Notes: generated by a model from the letters alone, not told the origin. A stretch of 64,000 nucleotides of DNA from Zobellia barbeyronii (GCF_018603515.1 NZ_JACATN010000002.1:310001-374000), one strand, 5' to 3'; positions 9,041 through 17,784 are shown, numbered from the stretch's first letter. Numbers and translations: made by a program.

Positions 9041-9361
9041 TCAATCAATAAAATACCCTTCTGCCAAAATAGCTTTTCCAGCTTCTGGATGACGTTTAAT
9101 GTACGCAGCTACAAACGGACATAAAGGTGCCATTTTCATACCACTATCTGCTATAAACTGGAACACTTTAGAAACTAAAGCACTACCAACTCCTTGTCCT
9201 TCTAAAGAAGTAGGAACTTCAGTATGCGTTAAATAGATGATATCCTTTTTAGAAATCATATAATCCATAAAGGCAATTTGGCCGTCAATTTCTATCTCAA
9301 ACCTACCTTTGTCACCTTTCTTATTTACAAGCGGTATATTGGTATAATCTCTTCTAGCCAC
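9041..9361 (-). CDS. Small GNAT-type N-acetyltransferase (COG2388-like)
   Basis: 106 residues, the size of the minimal GNAT family that includes human GTLF3A/NATD1 and bacterial YjdJ-like proteins. Visible motifs are the beta strand AFMDYMI, IIYLTHTEVPTSLEGQGVGSALV (acetyl-CoA pyrophosphate-binding Q/RxxGxG/A as EGQGVGSAL) and the C-terminal APLCPFVAAYIKRHPEA, typical of this subfamily. Substrate unknown. It lies 26 bp after murA on the same strand and probably ends the DUF4290-murA-GNAT operon. Confidence 0.88.
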   Translation of the reverse strand: MARRDYTNIPLVNKKGDKGRFEIEIDGQIAFMDYMISKKDIIYLTHTEVPTSLEGQGVGSALVSKVFQFIADSGMKMAPLCPFVAAYIKRHPEAGKAILAEGYFID

Positions 9362-9387
9362 AAGAAAATTGCTAAGCGTTAATTATT

Positions 9388-10695
9388 TTAAACTCTAGTA
9401 ATTTTTGCTCCAATAGCTTGCAAACGTGTTTCAATATCTTCATACCCACGATCTATCTGCTCAATATTATGAATAGTAGAAGTACCTTTTGCAGATAGCG
9501 CTGCTATTAATAAAGAAACTCCCGCTCTAATATCTGGCGATACCATAGTAGTAGCCTTTAAGGTTGATTTAAAATCATGGCCTATTACTGTTGCACGGTG
9601 CGGATCACAAAGAATAATCTTTGCACCCATATCTATAAGCTTATCTACAAAGAACAAACGACTTTCAAACATCTTCTGATGAATAAGCACCTCTCCTTTA
9701 GCTTGAGTAGCTACCACAAGAATAATACTTAATAAATCTGGTGTTAAACCTGGCCAAGGAGCATCAGCAATGGTAAGAATAGAACCATCTATAAAGTTCT
9801 GTATCTCGTATCCGTTAATGTGCTTTGGAATAAAAATATCGTCTCCTTTTCGCTCTACCGTGATACCCAACTTTCTAAATACAGTTGGTATCTGGCCTAA
9901 ATCATCCCAACTTACATTTTTGATAGTAAGCTCACTTTTAGTCATAGCAGCAAGTCCAATCCAGCTACCAATTTCAATCATATCTGGAAGCATTCTGTGG
10001 TCTGTTCCACCTAAGGACTCAACACCTTCAATTTCTAATAGGTTAGAACCTACACCAGAAATTTTGGCGCCCATACGATTCAACATTTTACACAACTGTT
10101 GCAAATAAGGCTCACAAGCAGCATTGTAAATAGTTGTCTTACCTTCGGCCAAAACAGCCGCCATAAGAATATTGGCAGTACCGGTTACGGAAGCTTCATC
10201 CAGTAACATATAAGTACCCTTTAGTTTCTTAGCCTCTACACCATAGAAATACTCTTCTTTGTTGTATCTGAACTTAGCTCCTAATTTTATGAATCCTTCA
10301 AAGTGTGTATCTAGACGTCTACGTCCAATTTTATCACCGCCTGGCTTAGGAATATATCCTTTGCCAAAACGGGCAAGTAATGGACCTACCAACATTATAG
10401 ACCCTCTAAGACCACGACCATCTTTTTTAAATTGGTCTGATTGTAGGTAATCTAGGTTGATATCGTCTGCCTTAAAGCTATACGAACCCTTTGCTTTTTT
10501 CTGGATTTTTACACCCAAATCTTCAAGCAATGAAATCAGCTTATTGACATCTACGATGTTTGGAATATTGTTAATGGTAACCGTTTCGCTAGTAAGTAGT
10601 ACGGCACAGAGAATCTGTAAGGCTTCATTTTTAGCGCCTTGTGGCGTAATTTCACCAGAGAGCTGGTGACCGCCTTCAATTATAAAGGTACCCAT
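9388..10695 (-). CDS. murA: UDP-N-acetylglucosamine 1-carboxyvinyltransferase (MurA), Asp variant
   Basis: 435 residues across the two-domain EPSP-synthase fold. MurA transfers enolpyruvate from phosphoenolpyruvate to UDP-GlcNAc, the first committed step of peptidoglycan synthesis in the cytoplasm. Visible motifs are the N-terminal GGHQLSGEITPQGAKNEAL, RGSIMLVGPLLARFG and the C-terminal DIRAGVSLLIAAL. The flexible catalytic loop reads PKPGGDKIGRR, with Asp121 where most bacteria carry the fosfomycin-reactive Cys (PGGCAIG in Escherichia coli). Cys-to-Asp MurAs elsewhere are active but fosfomycin-insensitive. It follows DUF4290 by 16 bp, a common Bacteroidota pairing. Confidence 0.96.
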   Translation of the reverse strand: MGTFIIEGGHQLSGEITPQGAKNEALQILCAVLLTSETVTINNIPNIVDVNKLISLLEDLGVKIQKKAKGSYSFKADDINLDYLQSDQFKKDGRGLRGSIMLVGPLLARFGKGYIPKPGGDKIGRRRLDTHFEGFIKLGAKFRYNKEEYFYGVEAKKLKGTYMLLDEASVTGTANILMAAVLAEGKTTIYNAACEPYLQQLCKMLNRMGAKISGVGSNLLEIEGVESLGGTDHRMLPDMIEIGSWIGLAAMTKSELTIKNVSWDDLGQIPTVFRKLGITVERKGDDIFIPKHINGYEIQNFIDGSILTIADAPWPGLTPDLLSIILVVATQAKGEVLIHQKMFESRLFFVDKLIDMGAKIILCDPHRATVIGHDFKSTLKATTMVSPDIRAGVSLLIAALSAKGTSTIHNIEQIDRGYEDIETRLQAIGAKITRV

Positions 10696-10711
10696 GTAAG
10701 ATTGAGGAGTA

Positions 10712-11374
10712 TTAATATCGCTTTTTACCGCGATTGTTATTGTTATTGCTACGTTGGTTATTTTTCTTTCCTGTATTACTGTTCCTAGGAGTTTTAGCTA
10801 CTCTGTTCTTCAAAAACTGACCACTATCCGTAAGCGTTTCTCCGGTCATATCTATTTGACCATCACTAAGCTCAAGAAGGTGTTTAAAAATAGCTTTATC
10901 GTCTACAGTATCTTTGTTCCAATTCAGGTAACATTTTTTCATGTGGTTGGCAATGGCATATTCTAAACCATCACGCATATCTCCCTTTTCCCATTTTACG
11001 GCAACATCAATCATTCTTTTAATGTTGTTTCCGTAGAAACGATATTTTGGAAAATTCTGAGGATATTCTAACGAATCTGGACGTTGTCTTAAAACCTCTT
11101 TACTGGTAATAGGAAAAGGCGACTCTACATCCAATTTAAAATCGGACATAATAAACAACTGATCCCAAAGTTTATGCTGAAAATCAGGCACATCTCTTAA
11201 ATGCGGCTGAATATTACCCATAACACTAATGATAGATTGGGCCACTTTATTTCTCTCTTCATCGTCCTCAATGGAAATGGCATGATCTACCATTTTCTGA
11301 AAATGACGCCCGTACTCTGGAATGATCAATTTTGACCTTTCCGTGTTATATTCTAGGTTTTCTACTAAATTCAA
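10712..11374 (-). CDS. DUF4290 domain protein
   Basis: 220 residues. The body is helical with conserved stretches such as LIIPEYGRHFQKMVDHAI, FPKYRFYGNNIKRMIDVAVKWE and IANHMKKCYLNWNKDTVDD, which I recognise as DUF4290. The last about 30 residues are a low-complexity basic Asn-rich tail (RSNNNNNRGKKRY), suggesting nucleic-acid contact. It sits directly upstream of murA on the same strand, the usual place for this family in Bacteroidota, so a link to envelope synthesis or growth control is possible. The molecular function is unknown. Confidence 0.88.
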   Translation of the reverse strand: MNLVENLEYNTERSKLIIPEYGRHFQKMVDHAISIEDDEERNKVAQSIISVMGNIQPHLRDVPDFQHKLWDQLFIMSDFKLDVESPFPITSKEVLRQRPDSLEYPQNFPKYRFYGNNIKRMIDVAVKWEKGDMRDGLEYAIANHMKKCYLNWNKDTVDDKAIFKHLLELSDGQIDMTGETLTDSGQFLKNRVAKTPRNSNTGKKNNQRSNNNNNRGKKRY

Positions 11375-11456
11375 ATTGAAAAGTTTTGCTTAAAAATAAA
11401 TAAGGAAGTGTTCTTATAACGTCTGCAAATTAAGAAAATTATGGGTCAAATACTAT

Positions 11457-11744
11457 TTATAGGGATATTACCCCTTCAACCTTGCCTACTTCTTGGTATT
11501 TCTCGATTACAGCATCGGGATTTTTCATGTCTACTGAGATGGAAACACTAGTATACTTTGCGTTTTTAGATTTCTTCAATTGTATTACGGCACCGGTATT
11601 ATCAAATATTTCGTGAATACTTTTTATTTTTTCAGGCTCGCTTTTTACTATAAATTTATAGAGGTAATTAGAAGGCCAAGTAGATGTTTCCTCTAACTGT
11701 TTGCGTAAGTGTTTGTAGAAATCTTCTGGAGATTGATTTTCCAT
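11457..11744 (-). CDS. DUF493 family protein
   Basis: 95 residues matching the ferredoxin-like DUF493 family (YbeD type): YLYKFIVKSEPEKIKSIHEIF, YTSVSISVDMKNPDAVIEKYQEVGKVEGVISL. Escherichia coli YbeD lies near lipoate genes and is thought to be a small regulatory domain; the function here is not known. The gene is divergent from the ATPase/recQ pair, with 69 bp between start codons, and precedes the DUF4290-murA genes on the same strand. Confidence 0.88.
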   Translation of the reverse strand: MENQSPEDFYKHLRKQLEETSTWPSNYLYKFIVKSEPEKIKSIHEIFDNTGAVIQLKKSKNAKYTSVSISVDMKNPDAVIEKYQEVGKVEGVISL

Positions 11745-11804
11745 ATATCCGTTTTTTACAAAGATAACGGTAAACGTTCAATTTTAAAATCATTGCGGAA
11801 TGAT

Positions 11805-11812
11805 TACTTTTG
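11805..11812 (+). promoter_or_regulatory. TAnnTTTG element abutting the ATPase start
   Basis: TACTTTTG ends one base before the ATG at 11814. If used, transcription would begin at or just inside the start codon, so either the message is leaderless or the match is accidental. No other start is available downstream. Confidence 0.35.
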
Positions 11813-11813
11813 C

Positions 11814-12395
11814 ATGAACAACAATTATCTATTGGATCTTAGAAAAGTAGTTATTACAGGTGGCCCAAGTACAGGCAAAACATCAGTTATAGAAAACCTT
11901 GAAAAAAATGGTTTTCCGGTTGTACACGAACTTATACGAAGCATGACTTCGTTAGAAAAAAATGAGGATGACGCTAATGAATTCGCGGTTAACCCTATTC
12001 TTTCCGTAAAGGATCCTAAGAAATTTAATCAGAGTCTTTTAGATGGCAGAATAAAACAATATGTAGATGCCGAAAACATTACTGAAAATATTGTGTTTTT
12101 TGATCGAGGAATACCTGATGTACACGCATACATGAACTGTTTTGGACAGACGTATAGCGAGGAGTTTGAGAAGCCTTGTCACACCTATCGTTACCATCAA
12201 ATTCTACTAATGCCACCATGGAAAGAAATCCATGTAGTAGATAACGAAAGGTTTGAGTCTTTTGAGGAAGCCCAGCAGGTTTATGAGCATCTTAAAGCTA
12301 CATATGAACAAGTAGGTTACCCTATTACTTTAGTACCAAAAGGAAGTATTGAAGAACGTACAAGCTTTATTCTAGAACTGCTAAACTTAAAATAA
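11814..12395 (+). CDS. AAA-type NTPase/kinase-like protein
   Basis: 193 residues from the chosen start MNNNYLLDLRKVVITGG. A longer frame starts at 11709 but overlaps the divergent DUF493 coding region and gives a non-conserved N-terminus. The P-loop is GGPSTGKTS near residue 15, followed by VVHELIRSM and a Walker-B-like IVFFDRGIPDVHAYM. This resembles the AAA_28/NadR-like kinase family, small P-loop proteins that phosphorylate nucleotides or related compounds. Substrate unknown. The stop overlaps the recQ start by one base (TAATG), so the two are translationally coupled. Confidence 0.85.
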   Translation: MNNNYLLDLRKVVITGGPSTGKTSVIENLEKNGFPVVHELIRSMTSLEKNEDDANEFAVNPILSVKDPKKFNQSLLDGRIKQYVDAENITENIVFFDRGIPDVHAYMNCFGQTYSEEFEKPCHTYRYHQILLMPPWKEIHVVDNERFESFEEAQQVYEHLKATYEQVGYPITLVPKGSIEERTSFILELLNLK

Positions 12396-14293
12396 TGCAA
12401 GAAGACCCGATATCCATTTTACGGCAATATTGGGGCTTTGATAGCTTTAAAGGTTCCCAAAAAGAAATAATAGATGCCATTTTAGATAAGCGAGACGTGT
12501 TGGCCTTATTACCAACAGGTGGCGGCAAATCTGTATGCTTTCAAGTTCCTGCTATGGTACAAGAAGGCTTGTGTATTGTAGTCTCTCCTCTAATTGCACT
12601 TATACAAGATCAAGTAGAAGGTCTCAAAAAAAGAGGTATTAAAGCCATAGCGCTTACTGGTGGAATTCCTTTTAATGAACTTTTGGACCTTTTAGACAAC
12701 TGCTTATATGGTGGATATAAATTTGTATACCTATCCCCAGAGCGTTTACAGCAAGAATTGGTTCAGGAGAAAATACGTCAGATGAACGTAAATCTTGTAG
12801 CTATAGATGAAGCACATTGTATTTCTCAATGGGGGCACGACTTTAGGCCTGCTTATCTAGAGTGCGCAGAACTACGCAAACTCCTACCCCAAACACCAGT
12901 GGTAGCATTGACTGCCACTGCAACGGATAGAGTTGCCCAAGATATTGTGGAGAGCCTACACTTAACAGCTCCGGTAATTGTTACAGATTCGTTTGCCCGA
13001 AAAAATATTGCTTTCAAGATTTTATGGGAAGAAGATAAGCATTACAGATTAGCACAGCTTTGTTCACAAATTAAGAAAAGCGGAATTGTATATGTGGGTA
13101 CCCGGAGAGGCACCGTAGAGCTGGCTCAGTTTTTAAACTCCAAAGGATGTAGCGCTACTTTTTTTCACGGAGGGATAACAAAAAAAGAAAAAGAGAAAAA
13201 ATTAGACCACTGGCTTACAAATAAAATCCAAATTATGGTGGCCACAAATGCCTTTGGTATGGGGGTGGACAAGCCAGATGTTTCTCTAGTGGTACATTAT
13301 CAAATACCAGATTGTCTTGAGAATTATTATCAAGAAGCAGGAAGAGCAGGTCGTGATGGAGAACCTGCGGAAGCCGTACTGATTACCAACCCGAATGATG
13401 AAGAGCAACTGAAGAACCAATTTTTAAGCGTTCTACCGGATACTGCCTTTCTAAAAAAAATATATAACAAACTCAACAATTACTTTAGAATAGGATATGG
13501 CGAGGGCAGCAACGAAACCTTTCAGTTCAATTTTAATGAATTTGTGAGAACCTATAGCTTAAATTCATTTTTAGCCTATAACGGTCTCAAAATCCTAGAC
13601 CGCAACTCTGTGGTTTCCCTTTCGGAATCATTTTCAAAAAGAACAATCGTACAATTCATTTCTGAAAAGGACGCCATTTTTGATTATCTAGATTTACATA
13701 CAGATGCCGCTAGTATTATCCAGACCATTTTAAGAACCTATGGTGGTATTTTTGATTTTGAAACAAAAATCAACCCTGGTATCATTGCCAAGAAAACCAA
13801 TACTTCAGAAACACATGTTTTCAAGGTTTTGGAACAACTTAAAAAAGATGGCATCATTACCTATGAAGCACACCAAAGCGATTTAGAAATTACCTTTCTT
13901 GTTCCTCGTGAAGATGACCTAACGATAAATGTCTTCGCCAAAAAAGTACAGGAACAAAACCAAGTTAAGACGGAAAAGGTTTTTCAAATGATAGACTACA
14001 TTAAGAATGATACCAAATGTAGAAGCAGACAAATTTTAGAATACTTTGGAGAAAATAATACGGAAGACTGTGGCATATGTGATGTTTGCCTAAAAAAGAG
14101 AACACCCAAGCAACCTACATTCATTGAGGTTTCAAAGGAAATCACCTCCATATTACAAGATTCGCCACATACATCAAGAGCACTAATAGCCGTAATGACC
14201 TATAGAGAGAAGCTTGTTTTAAGAGCTTTGCAGCTTATGTTAGAAGATGATGTTATTGAGATTAATACAAAAAATGAGTATCGAATAAAATAG
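12395..14293 (+). CDS. recQ: ATP-dependent DNA helicase RecQ
   Basis: 632 residues of an SF2 3'-to-5' DNA helicase used in recombination and repair. Motifs in order: motif 0 YWGFDSFKGSQKEII, Walker A LLPTGGGKSVCFQ, Walker B VAIDEAHCISQWGHDFRP, motif III ALTATATDRV, motif V VATNAFGMGVDKPDV and motif VI QEAGRAGRDGE. The RQC zinc-binding cysteines are visible in CRSRQILEYFG and CGICDVC. The C-terminal region has a winged-helix-like part but no obvious HRDC domain, as in many short Bacteroidota RecQ paralogues. It overlaps the preceding ATPase by one base and is followed by fmt after 37 bp. Confidence 0.94.
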   Translation: MQEDPISILRQYWGFDSFKGSQKEIIDAILDKRDVLALLPTGGGKSVCFQVPAMVQEGLCIVVSPLIALIQDQVEGLKKRGIKAIALTGGIPFNELLDLLDNCLYGGYKFVYLSPERLQQELVQEKIRQMNVNLVAIDEAHCISQWGHDFRPAYLECAELRKLLPQTPVVALTATATDRVAQDIVESLHLTAPVIVTDSFARKNIAFKILWEEDKHYRLAQLCSQIKKSGIVYVGTRRGTVELAQFLNSKGCSATFFHGGITKKEKEKKLDHWLTNKIQIMVATNAFGMGVDKPDVSLVVHYQIPDCLENYYQEAGRAGRDGEPAEAVLITNPNDEEQLKNQFLSVLPDTAFLKKIYNKLNNYFRIGYGEGSNETFQFNFNEFVRTYSLNSFLAYNGLKILDRNSVVSLSESFSKRTIVQFISEKDAIFDYLDLHTDAASIIQTILRTYGGIFDFETKINPGIIAKKTNTSETHVFKVLEQLKKDGIITYEAHQSDLEITFLVPREDDLTINVFAKKVQEQNQVKTEKVFQMIDYIKNDTKCRSRQILEYFGENNTEDCGICDVCLKKRTPKQPTFIEVSKEITSILQDSPHTSRALIAVMTYREKLVLRALQLMLEDDVIEINTKNEYRIK

Positions 14294-14330
14294 ACCTTAT
14301 ATAGTATAGGTTAAAAAATAAAGGAACACA

Positions 14331-15278
14331 ATGAAAGATTTACGCATCGTCTTTATGGGAACGCCAGAGTTTGCAACTACCATTCTAGCGAAATTAGTGG
14401 ATAATAATTATAACGTAGTTGGTGTCATTACGGCACCGGACAGACCAGCCGGAAGAGGCAGAAATCTGCAACAATCTCACGTAAAAAAATACGCACTAGA
14501 AAACGGATTAAAAGTACTACAGCCCACCAATCTTAAAAATGAAGATTTCCTAGCTGAATTGAAGGCCTTGAATGCAAACCTTCAAATTGTGGTTGCTTTT
14601 CGCATGTTGCCAAAGGCGGTATGGGCAATGCCCGAGTATGGAACATTCAACCTTCATGCTTCCCTTTTACCAGATTACCGAGGTGCAGCCCCAATAAACT
14701 GGGCTATCATCAACGGAGAAAAAGAAACAGGAGTAACTACCTTCTTTATAGATGATAAAATAGATACCGGAGAAATCATATTACAAGACTGTACAGACAT
14801 AGAAGAAAACATGTCTGCAGGAGAACTACATGACAAATTAATGGTCATAGGTGCCGATCTTGTTCTAAAAACGGTAAAAGCTATTGCCAAAGGACCTGTT
14901 GCCACAATTGCACAGCCTATTTCAAAAGAATTAAAAGAAGCTTTTAAAATACATAAAGATACTTGTGAAATTGATTGGAAGAAATCTATTGATGATGTCT
15001 TTAACCATATAAGAGGATTGAGTCCTTATCCAGGTGCATGGACTACATTAGTAAACGGAGAGGAGAAGGTATTTGTAAAAATATATGATACCCAGAAAGA
15101 AATAGCTGACCACCAATTAAATGTAGGAGAAATAGAATTCACAAAAAAAGAACTTAAAGTTGCGGTAGCTGGTGGGTACATAAACCTACTAGAAATACAG
15201 TTGCCAGGTAAGAGAAAAATGAAGATTCAGGATGTTCTAAATGGTCTAAACTTGCAAAAAAATGCCCAAATGTTGTAA
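14331..15278 (+). CDS. fmt: Methionyl-tRNA formyltransferase
   Basis: 315 residues, the usual length. Fmt formylates the initiator Met-tRNA using 10-formyltetrahydrofolate. Visible motifs are the N-terminal RIVFMGTPEFA, TAPDRPAGRGR, the active-site stretch FNLHASLLPDYRGAAPINWAI with its catalytic Asn-His-Asp environment, and TGVTTFFIDDKIDTG. The C-terminal OB-like domain (EKVFVKIYD, GYINLLEIQLPGKRKM) binds tRNA. It lies 37 bp after recQ and probably shares its transcript. Confidence 0.96.
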   Translation: MKDLRIVFMGTPEFATTILAKLVDNNYNVVGVITAPDRPAGRGRNLQQSHVKKYALENGLKVLQPTNLKNEDFLAELKALNANLQIVVAFRMLPKAVWAMPEYGTFNLHASLLPDYRGAAPINWAIINGEKETGVTTFFIDDKIDTGEIILQDCTDIEENMSAGELHDKLMVIGADLVLKTVKAIAKGPVATIAQPISKELKEAFKIHKDTCEIDWKKSIDDVFNHIRGLSPYPGAWTTLVNGEEKVFVKIYDTQKEIADHQLNVGEIEFTKKELKVAVAGGYINLLEIQLPGKRKMKIQDVLNGLNLQKNAQML

Positions 15279-15379
15279 AGCCTTGGTATCATTGGGCTGC
15301 GAGAAGCGTAAAAAAACCCCTACTTTATCAACAAACACCCATAGTTATTAACAAAAACAGTGATTTCCCCCCATTTTAC

Positions 15380-15409
15380 TTGCGTTGGAAGGAAATCCCT
15401 ATAAATTTG
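15380..15409 (+). promoter_or_regulatory. Bacteroidota-type promoter of the HU gene
   Basis: TTG at 15380-15382, a 19-bp spacer, then TAAATTTG at 15402-15409: a full match to the Bacteroidota primary sigma promoter (TTG-N19-TAnnTTTG). Transcription should start about 35-40 bases before the HU ATG. This is the cleanest promoter in the window. Confidence 0.85.
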
Positions 15410-15452
15410 TTTAACATTAAAATACGTTTAACAACAATTAATTAATTAAATT

Positions 15453-15725
15453 ATGAACAAAACAGAATTGATCGATGCAATGGCAGCAGACGCCGGCATC
15501 ACAAAAGCCGCAGCAAAAAAAGCATTGGAATCTTTCTTAGGAAATGTTGAAGGATCTCTTAAAGGAGGTAACAGAGTTTCTTTAGTTGGTTTTGGATCTT
15601 GGTCAGTATCTAAAAGAAATGCAAGAGAAGGAAGAAACCCTTCTACAGGTAAAACTATCCAGATTGCAGCTAAGAACGTTGTAAAGTTCAAAGCAGGATC
15701 TGAATTGGCTAATTCAGTAAACTAG
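15453..15725 (+). CDS. HU family DNA-binding protein
   Basis: 90 residues, the standard HU length. HU is a small histone-like dimer that bends DNA and compacts the nucleoid. The N-terminal helices (MNKTELIDAMAADAGITKAAAKKALESFL), the GFGSW turn and the beta arm with the RNPSTGKTI motif (RNPxTG) are complete. It is a single-gene transcript: a good promoter lies 43 bp upstream and a strong terminator 20 bp downstream, as expected for a highly expressed protein. Confidence 0.97.
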   Translation: MNKTELIDAMAADAGITKAAAKKALESFLGNVEGSLKGGNRVSLVGFGSWSVSKRNAREGRNPSTGKTIQIAAKNVVKFKAGSELANSVN

Positions 15726-15744
15726 TCTTACTAGCCTTAATATT

Positions 15745-15778
15745 AAAAAGCGTCTACATTGTAGACGCTTTTTTTTTA
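15745..15778 (+). terminator. Intrinsic terminator of the HU gene
   Basis: Stem AAGCGTCTAC with a 3-base loop and its complement GTAGACGCTT, followed by eight or more T residues. Confidence 0.93.
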
Positions 15779-15836
15779 TTCATACTTGCTTTTTATAAGA
15801 AATGTCTTATTTTAGTTATCATTAGTTCATATAATT

Positions 15837-16397
15837 ATGGTAGACCTAAAACCAGAAAAGGGCAAGCTCCTTATTGCAGAACCAACCTTGACCGGAGACG
15901 TATCCTTTAATCGCTCCGTAGTTCTCTTAGCGGAACATAATAAAGAGGGCTCAGTTGGCTTTATTTTAAATAAACCATTAGAGTACACCATTGGCGAACT
16001 TATAAACGAGATCGAGATACCTTTTCAAGTTTACAACGGTGGCCCTGTAGAACAGGACAACCTTTACTTTATACATAAAGTTCCAGAATTGATTACCAAT
16101 AGCATTGAGATTTCCGATGGTATTTTTTGGGGCGGTGATTTTGAGGACACTATAGATCTTATAAATCAGAAAGTTATCTCAGAGGAAGACATTCGTTTTT
16201 TCCTTGGTTACTCCGGTTGGTCTTCACTTCAACTGGATAAAGAGTTATTATCCAAATCATGGGTGGTTGTAGAGAACGATTATGATAGTGCATTAATCCA
16301 TAAATCATCCGAAGCATTTTGGAAAGAAAAAATGGTAGAATTAGGAGGAGATTACCTTCTTTGGTCAAATTCTCCAGAAAATCCAAGTTTAAACTAG
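15837..16397 (+). CDS. YqgE/AlgH family protein
   Basis: 186 residues matching the UPF0301 (YqgE/AlgH) family: LKPEKGKLLIAEPTLTGD at the start, FNRSVVLLAEHNKEGSVGFILNKPL, YNGGPVEQDNLYFIHK and the Trp/Gly-rich FFLGYSGWSSLQLDKEL. AlgH was linked genetically to alginate regulation in Pseudomonas, but the biochemical role of the family is not settled. It is probably cytoplasmic. The gene is convergent with the class IV aminotransferase gene, with 20 bp between stops and no clear hairpin. Confidence 0.95.
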   Translation: MVDLKPEKGKLLIAEPTLTGDVSFNRSVVLLAEHNKEGSVGFILNKPLEYTIGELINEIEIPFQVYNGGPVEQDNLYFIHKVPELITNSIEISDGIFWGGDFEDTIDLINQKVISEEDIRFFLGYSGWSSLQLDKELLSKSWVVVENDYDSALIHKSSEAFWKEKMVELGGDYLLWSNSPENPSLN

Positions 16398-16417
16398 GTA
16401 CTCCCCTATTCTTTCTG

Positions 16418-17263
16418 CTATGAAAGCCTTGCGGTGGCGTTTAGCTTACCCAAAAGCTCTTTTGCTACAGTACTTCCAAATTCTTTCTTTCTGTACCTTG
16501 TAATGGGTTGTATGCCCGCAATGCTATTTGTAATAAACAGCTCATCTGCCTTTTGAAGTTCAAAAGGAGATATTGAGGCCTCTTCAAACTTATACCCTTC
16601 AATTTTACCAAGAATATCTATCAACTTTTTACGGATGATTCCGTTTAGGCAACCATCTTTTAAAGGAGGCGTTTTTATCACACCATTCTTAACTAAAAAG
16701 ATATTCCCGTTCAAAGCTTCAATTACTTGTTTTGAACTATTTAAGAGAAGGCAATTTTGATAGTCATTTTCTTTGGCAAAAATACTACCTACAACATTTA
16801 TGATTTTGTTGTTTGTCTTTAAGGTTGATAACATATCTGCATTAACATAGAAATCCTTAAAGAGCTCAACCTCATAAGCATCTTCACTAAGCACATAAAA
16901 AGGATTTTTAAGCGGCAGAGCTTCTATGCAGTAGCTAATTTCATTAGTGGTAGGTAAATATAAACCTCCCTTTTCCCTAAAAACGGTAAAGCGGATGCGC
17001 GCCTGAGAGTTAGACAAACTGTTTGCTTCAACCGTTTCACTAATTTTTGACTCCAAGAATTCCATTGTGAAATCCATAGGTATCTCCATTCGCAATACGC
17101 GCATAGAGGCCATTAACCTAAGATAATGGTCTTCCCAAAAGAACAGTTTTCCGTTAACCATTCTCATGGTTTCAAAAAGAGCATCGCCATAGCGTAAGCC
17201 CCTGTTTTGGTGGTCTAAAAATTGTGTATTTTCCTCTAGTAGATTTCCGTTGTAATTAACCAT
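16418..17263 (-). CDS. Class IV PLP-dependent aminotransferase (aminodeoxychorismate lyase/BCAT-like)
   Basis: About 281 residues from the chosen start MVNYNGNLLEENTQFLDHQNRG. The in-frame ATG ten codons upstream would place the preceding terminator hairpin inside the gene, so I reject it. Motifs of fold-type IV enzymes: RGLRYGDALFETMRM, the PLP Lys in LKTNNKI, VIEALNGNIFLVKNG and LKDGCLNGIIRKKL. Candidates are 4-amino-4-deoxychorismate lyase (PabC, folate synthesis) or a D-amino-acid or branched-chain aminotransferase. The PabC-like size favours the first, but this is not decided by sequence alone. Confidence 0.85.
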   Translation of the reverse strand: MVNYNGNLLEENTQFLDHQNRGLRYGDALFETMRMVNGKLFFWEDHYLRLMASMRVLRMEIPMDFTMEFLESKISETVEANSLSNSQARIRFTVFREKGGLYLPTTNEISYCIEALPLKNPFYVLSEDAYEVELFKDFYVNADMLSTLKTNNKIINVVGSIFAKENDYQNCLLLNSSKQVIEALNGNIFLVKNGVIKTPPLKDGCLNGIIRKKLIDILGKIEGYKFEEASISPFELQKADELFITNSIAGIQPITRYRKKEFGSTVAKELLGKLNATARLS

Positions 17264-17290
17264 AAAAAAAGTCCCGATGATTATCGGGAC
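17264..17290 (-). terminator. Terminator hairpin abutting the aminotransferase start codon
   Basis: On the minus strand the stem GTCCCGAT, loop AATC, stem ATCGGGAC and a run of T end exactly at the ATG at 17263. It terminates the START-like gene and leaves the downstream gene dependent on readthrough or an internal promoter. Confidence 0.82.
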
Positions 17291-17320
17291 CAAATATAAG
17301 GTGATATTAGAAGAATACGA

Positions 17321-17704
17321 TTACTTAGAGCCTAAAACCTGTTTAAGATCCGTTACTTGATTAGTCCAAAGCATTTTTGCTTCATCTACTTCGTCTTCTT
17401 CTGCAAAGTCAGTTATAAAAAGTGAAACATCTTTGGTAATTTCATCTACGATTATTTTCAATTCAAAAAACGAATCGTCATCATTTTCCACCCATGAGAA
17501 TTTCACAAACTCGTCACTTTTACGTTTTAATAATTTGGCTTCTTCTTCAGAACCGTCCCATATAAAACTGAACACTTCACCCTTCAAATTCACATTATCA
17601 GCAAACCACTCTGAAAGACCTGATGGGGTCGATAAGTATTGGTATAGCAATTGTGGTGAAGCTTGTATTACAAATTCTAGTTCAAATTTTATTTTATCGT
17701 CCAT
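17321..17704 (-). CDS. START-like domain protein
   Basis: 127 residues of the SRPBCC/START fold common in Bacteroidota: IKFELEFVIQASPQLLYQYLSTPSGLSEWFADNVN at the start, an acidic middle strand region and a C-terminal helix (LWTNQVTDLKQVL). The family resembles AHSA1 proteins and may bind hydrophobic ligands or proteins; it is often found in single copy as a core Bacteroidota gene. It lies directly upstream of the class IV aminotransferase and ends in a terminator hairpin. Confidence 0.88.
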   Translation of the reverse strand: MDDKIKFELEFVIQASPQLLYQYLSTPSGLSEWFADNVNLKGEVFSFIWDGSEEEAKLLKRKSDEFVKFSWVENDDDSFFELKIIVDEITKDVSLFITDFAEEDEVDEAKMLWTNQVTDLKQVLGSK

Positions 17705-17784
17705 TCTTTAGTGTTTACGATGGGCAATATATAGATTTCCTTATGATAAAAAAATAAAAGAGATAGAATAATTTTATCAAAGTA

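Noticed and set aside
11709-11813. Longer N-terminus of the ATPase gene from 11709
   Set aside because: It overlaps the start of the divergent DUF493 gene and gives an N-terminus unlike the family; the ATG at 11814 puts the P-loop at the normal place.
17264-17293. Upstream ATG of the class IV aminotransferase
   Set aside because: Those codons are the terminator hairpin of the preceding START-like gene; MVNYNG is the natural start.
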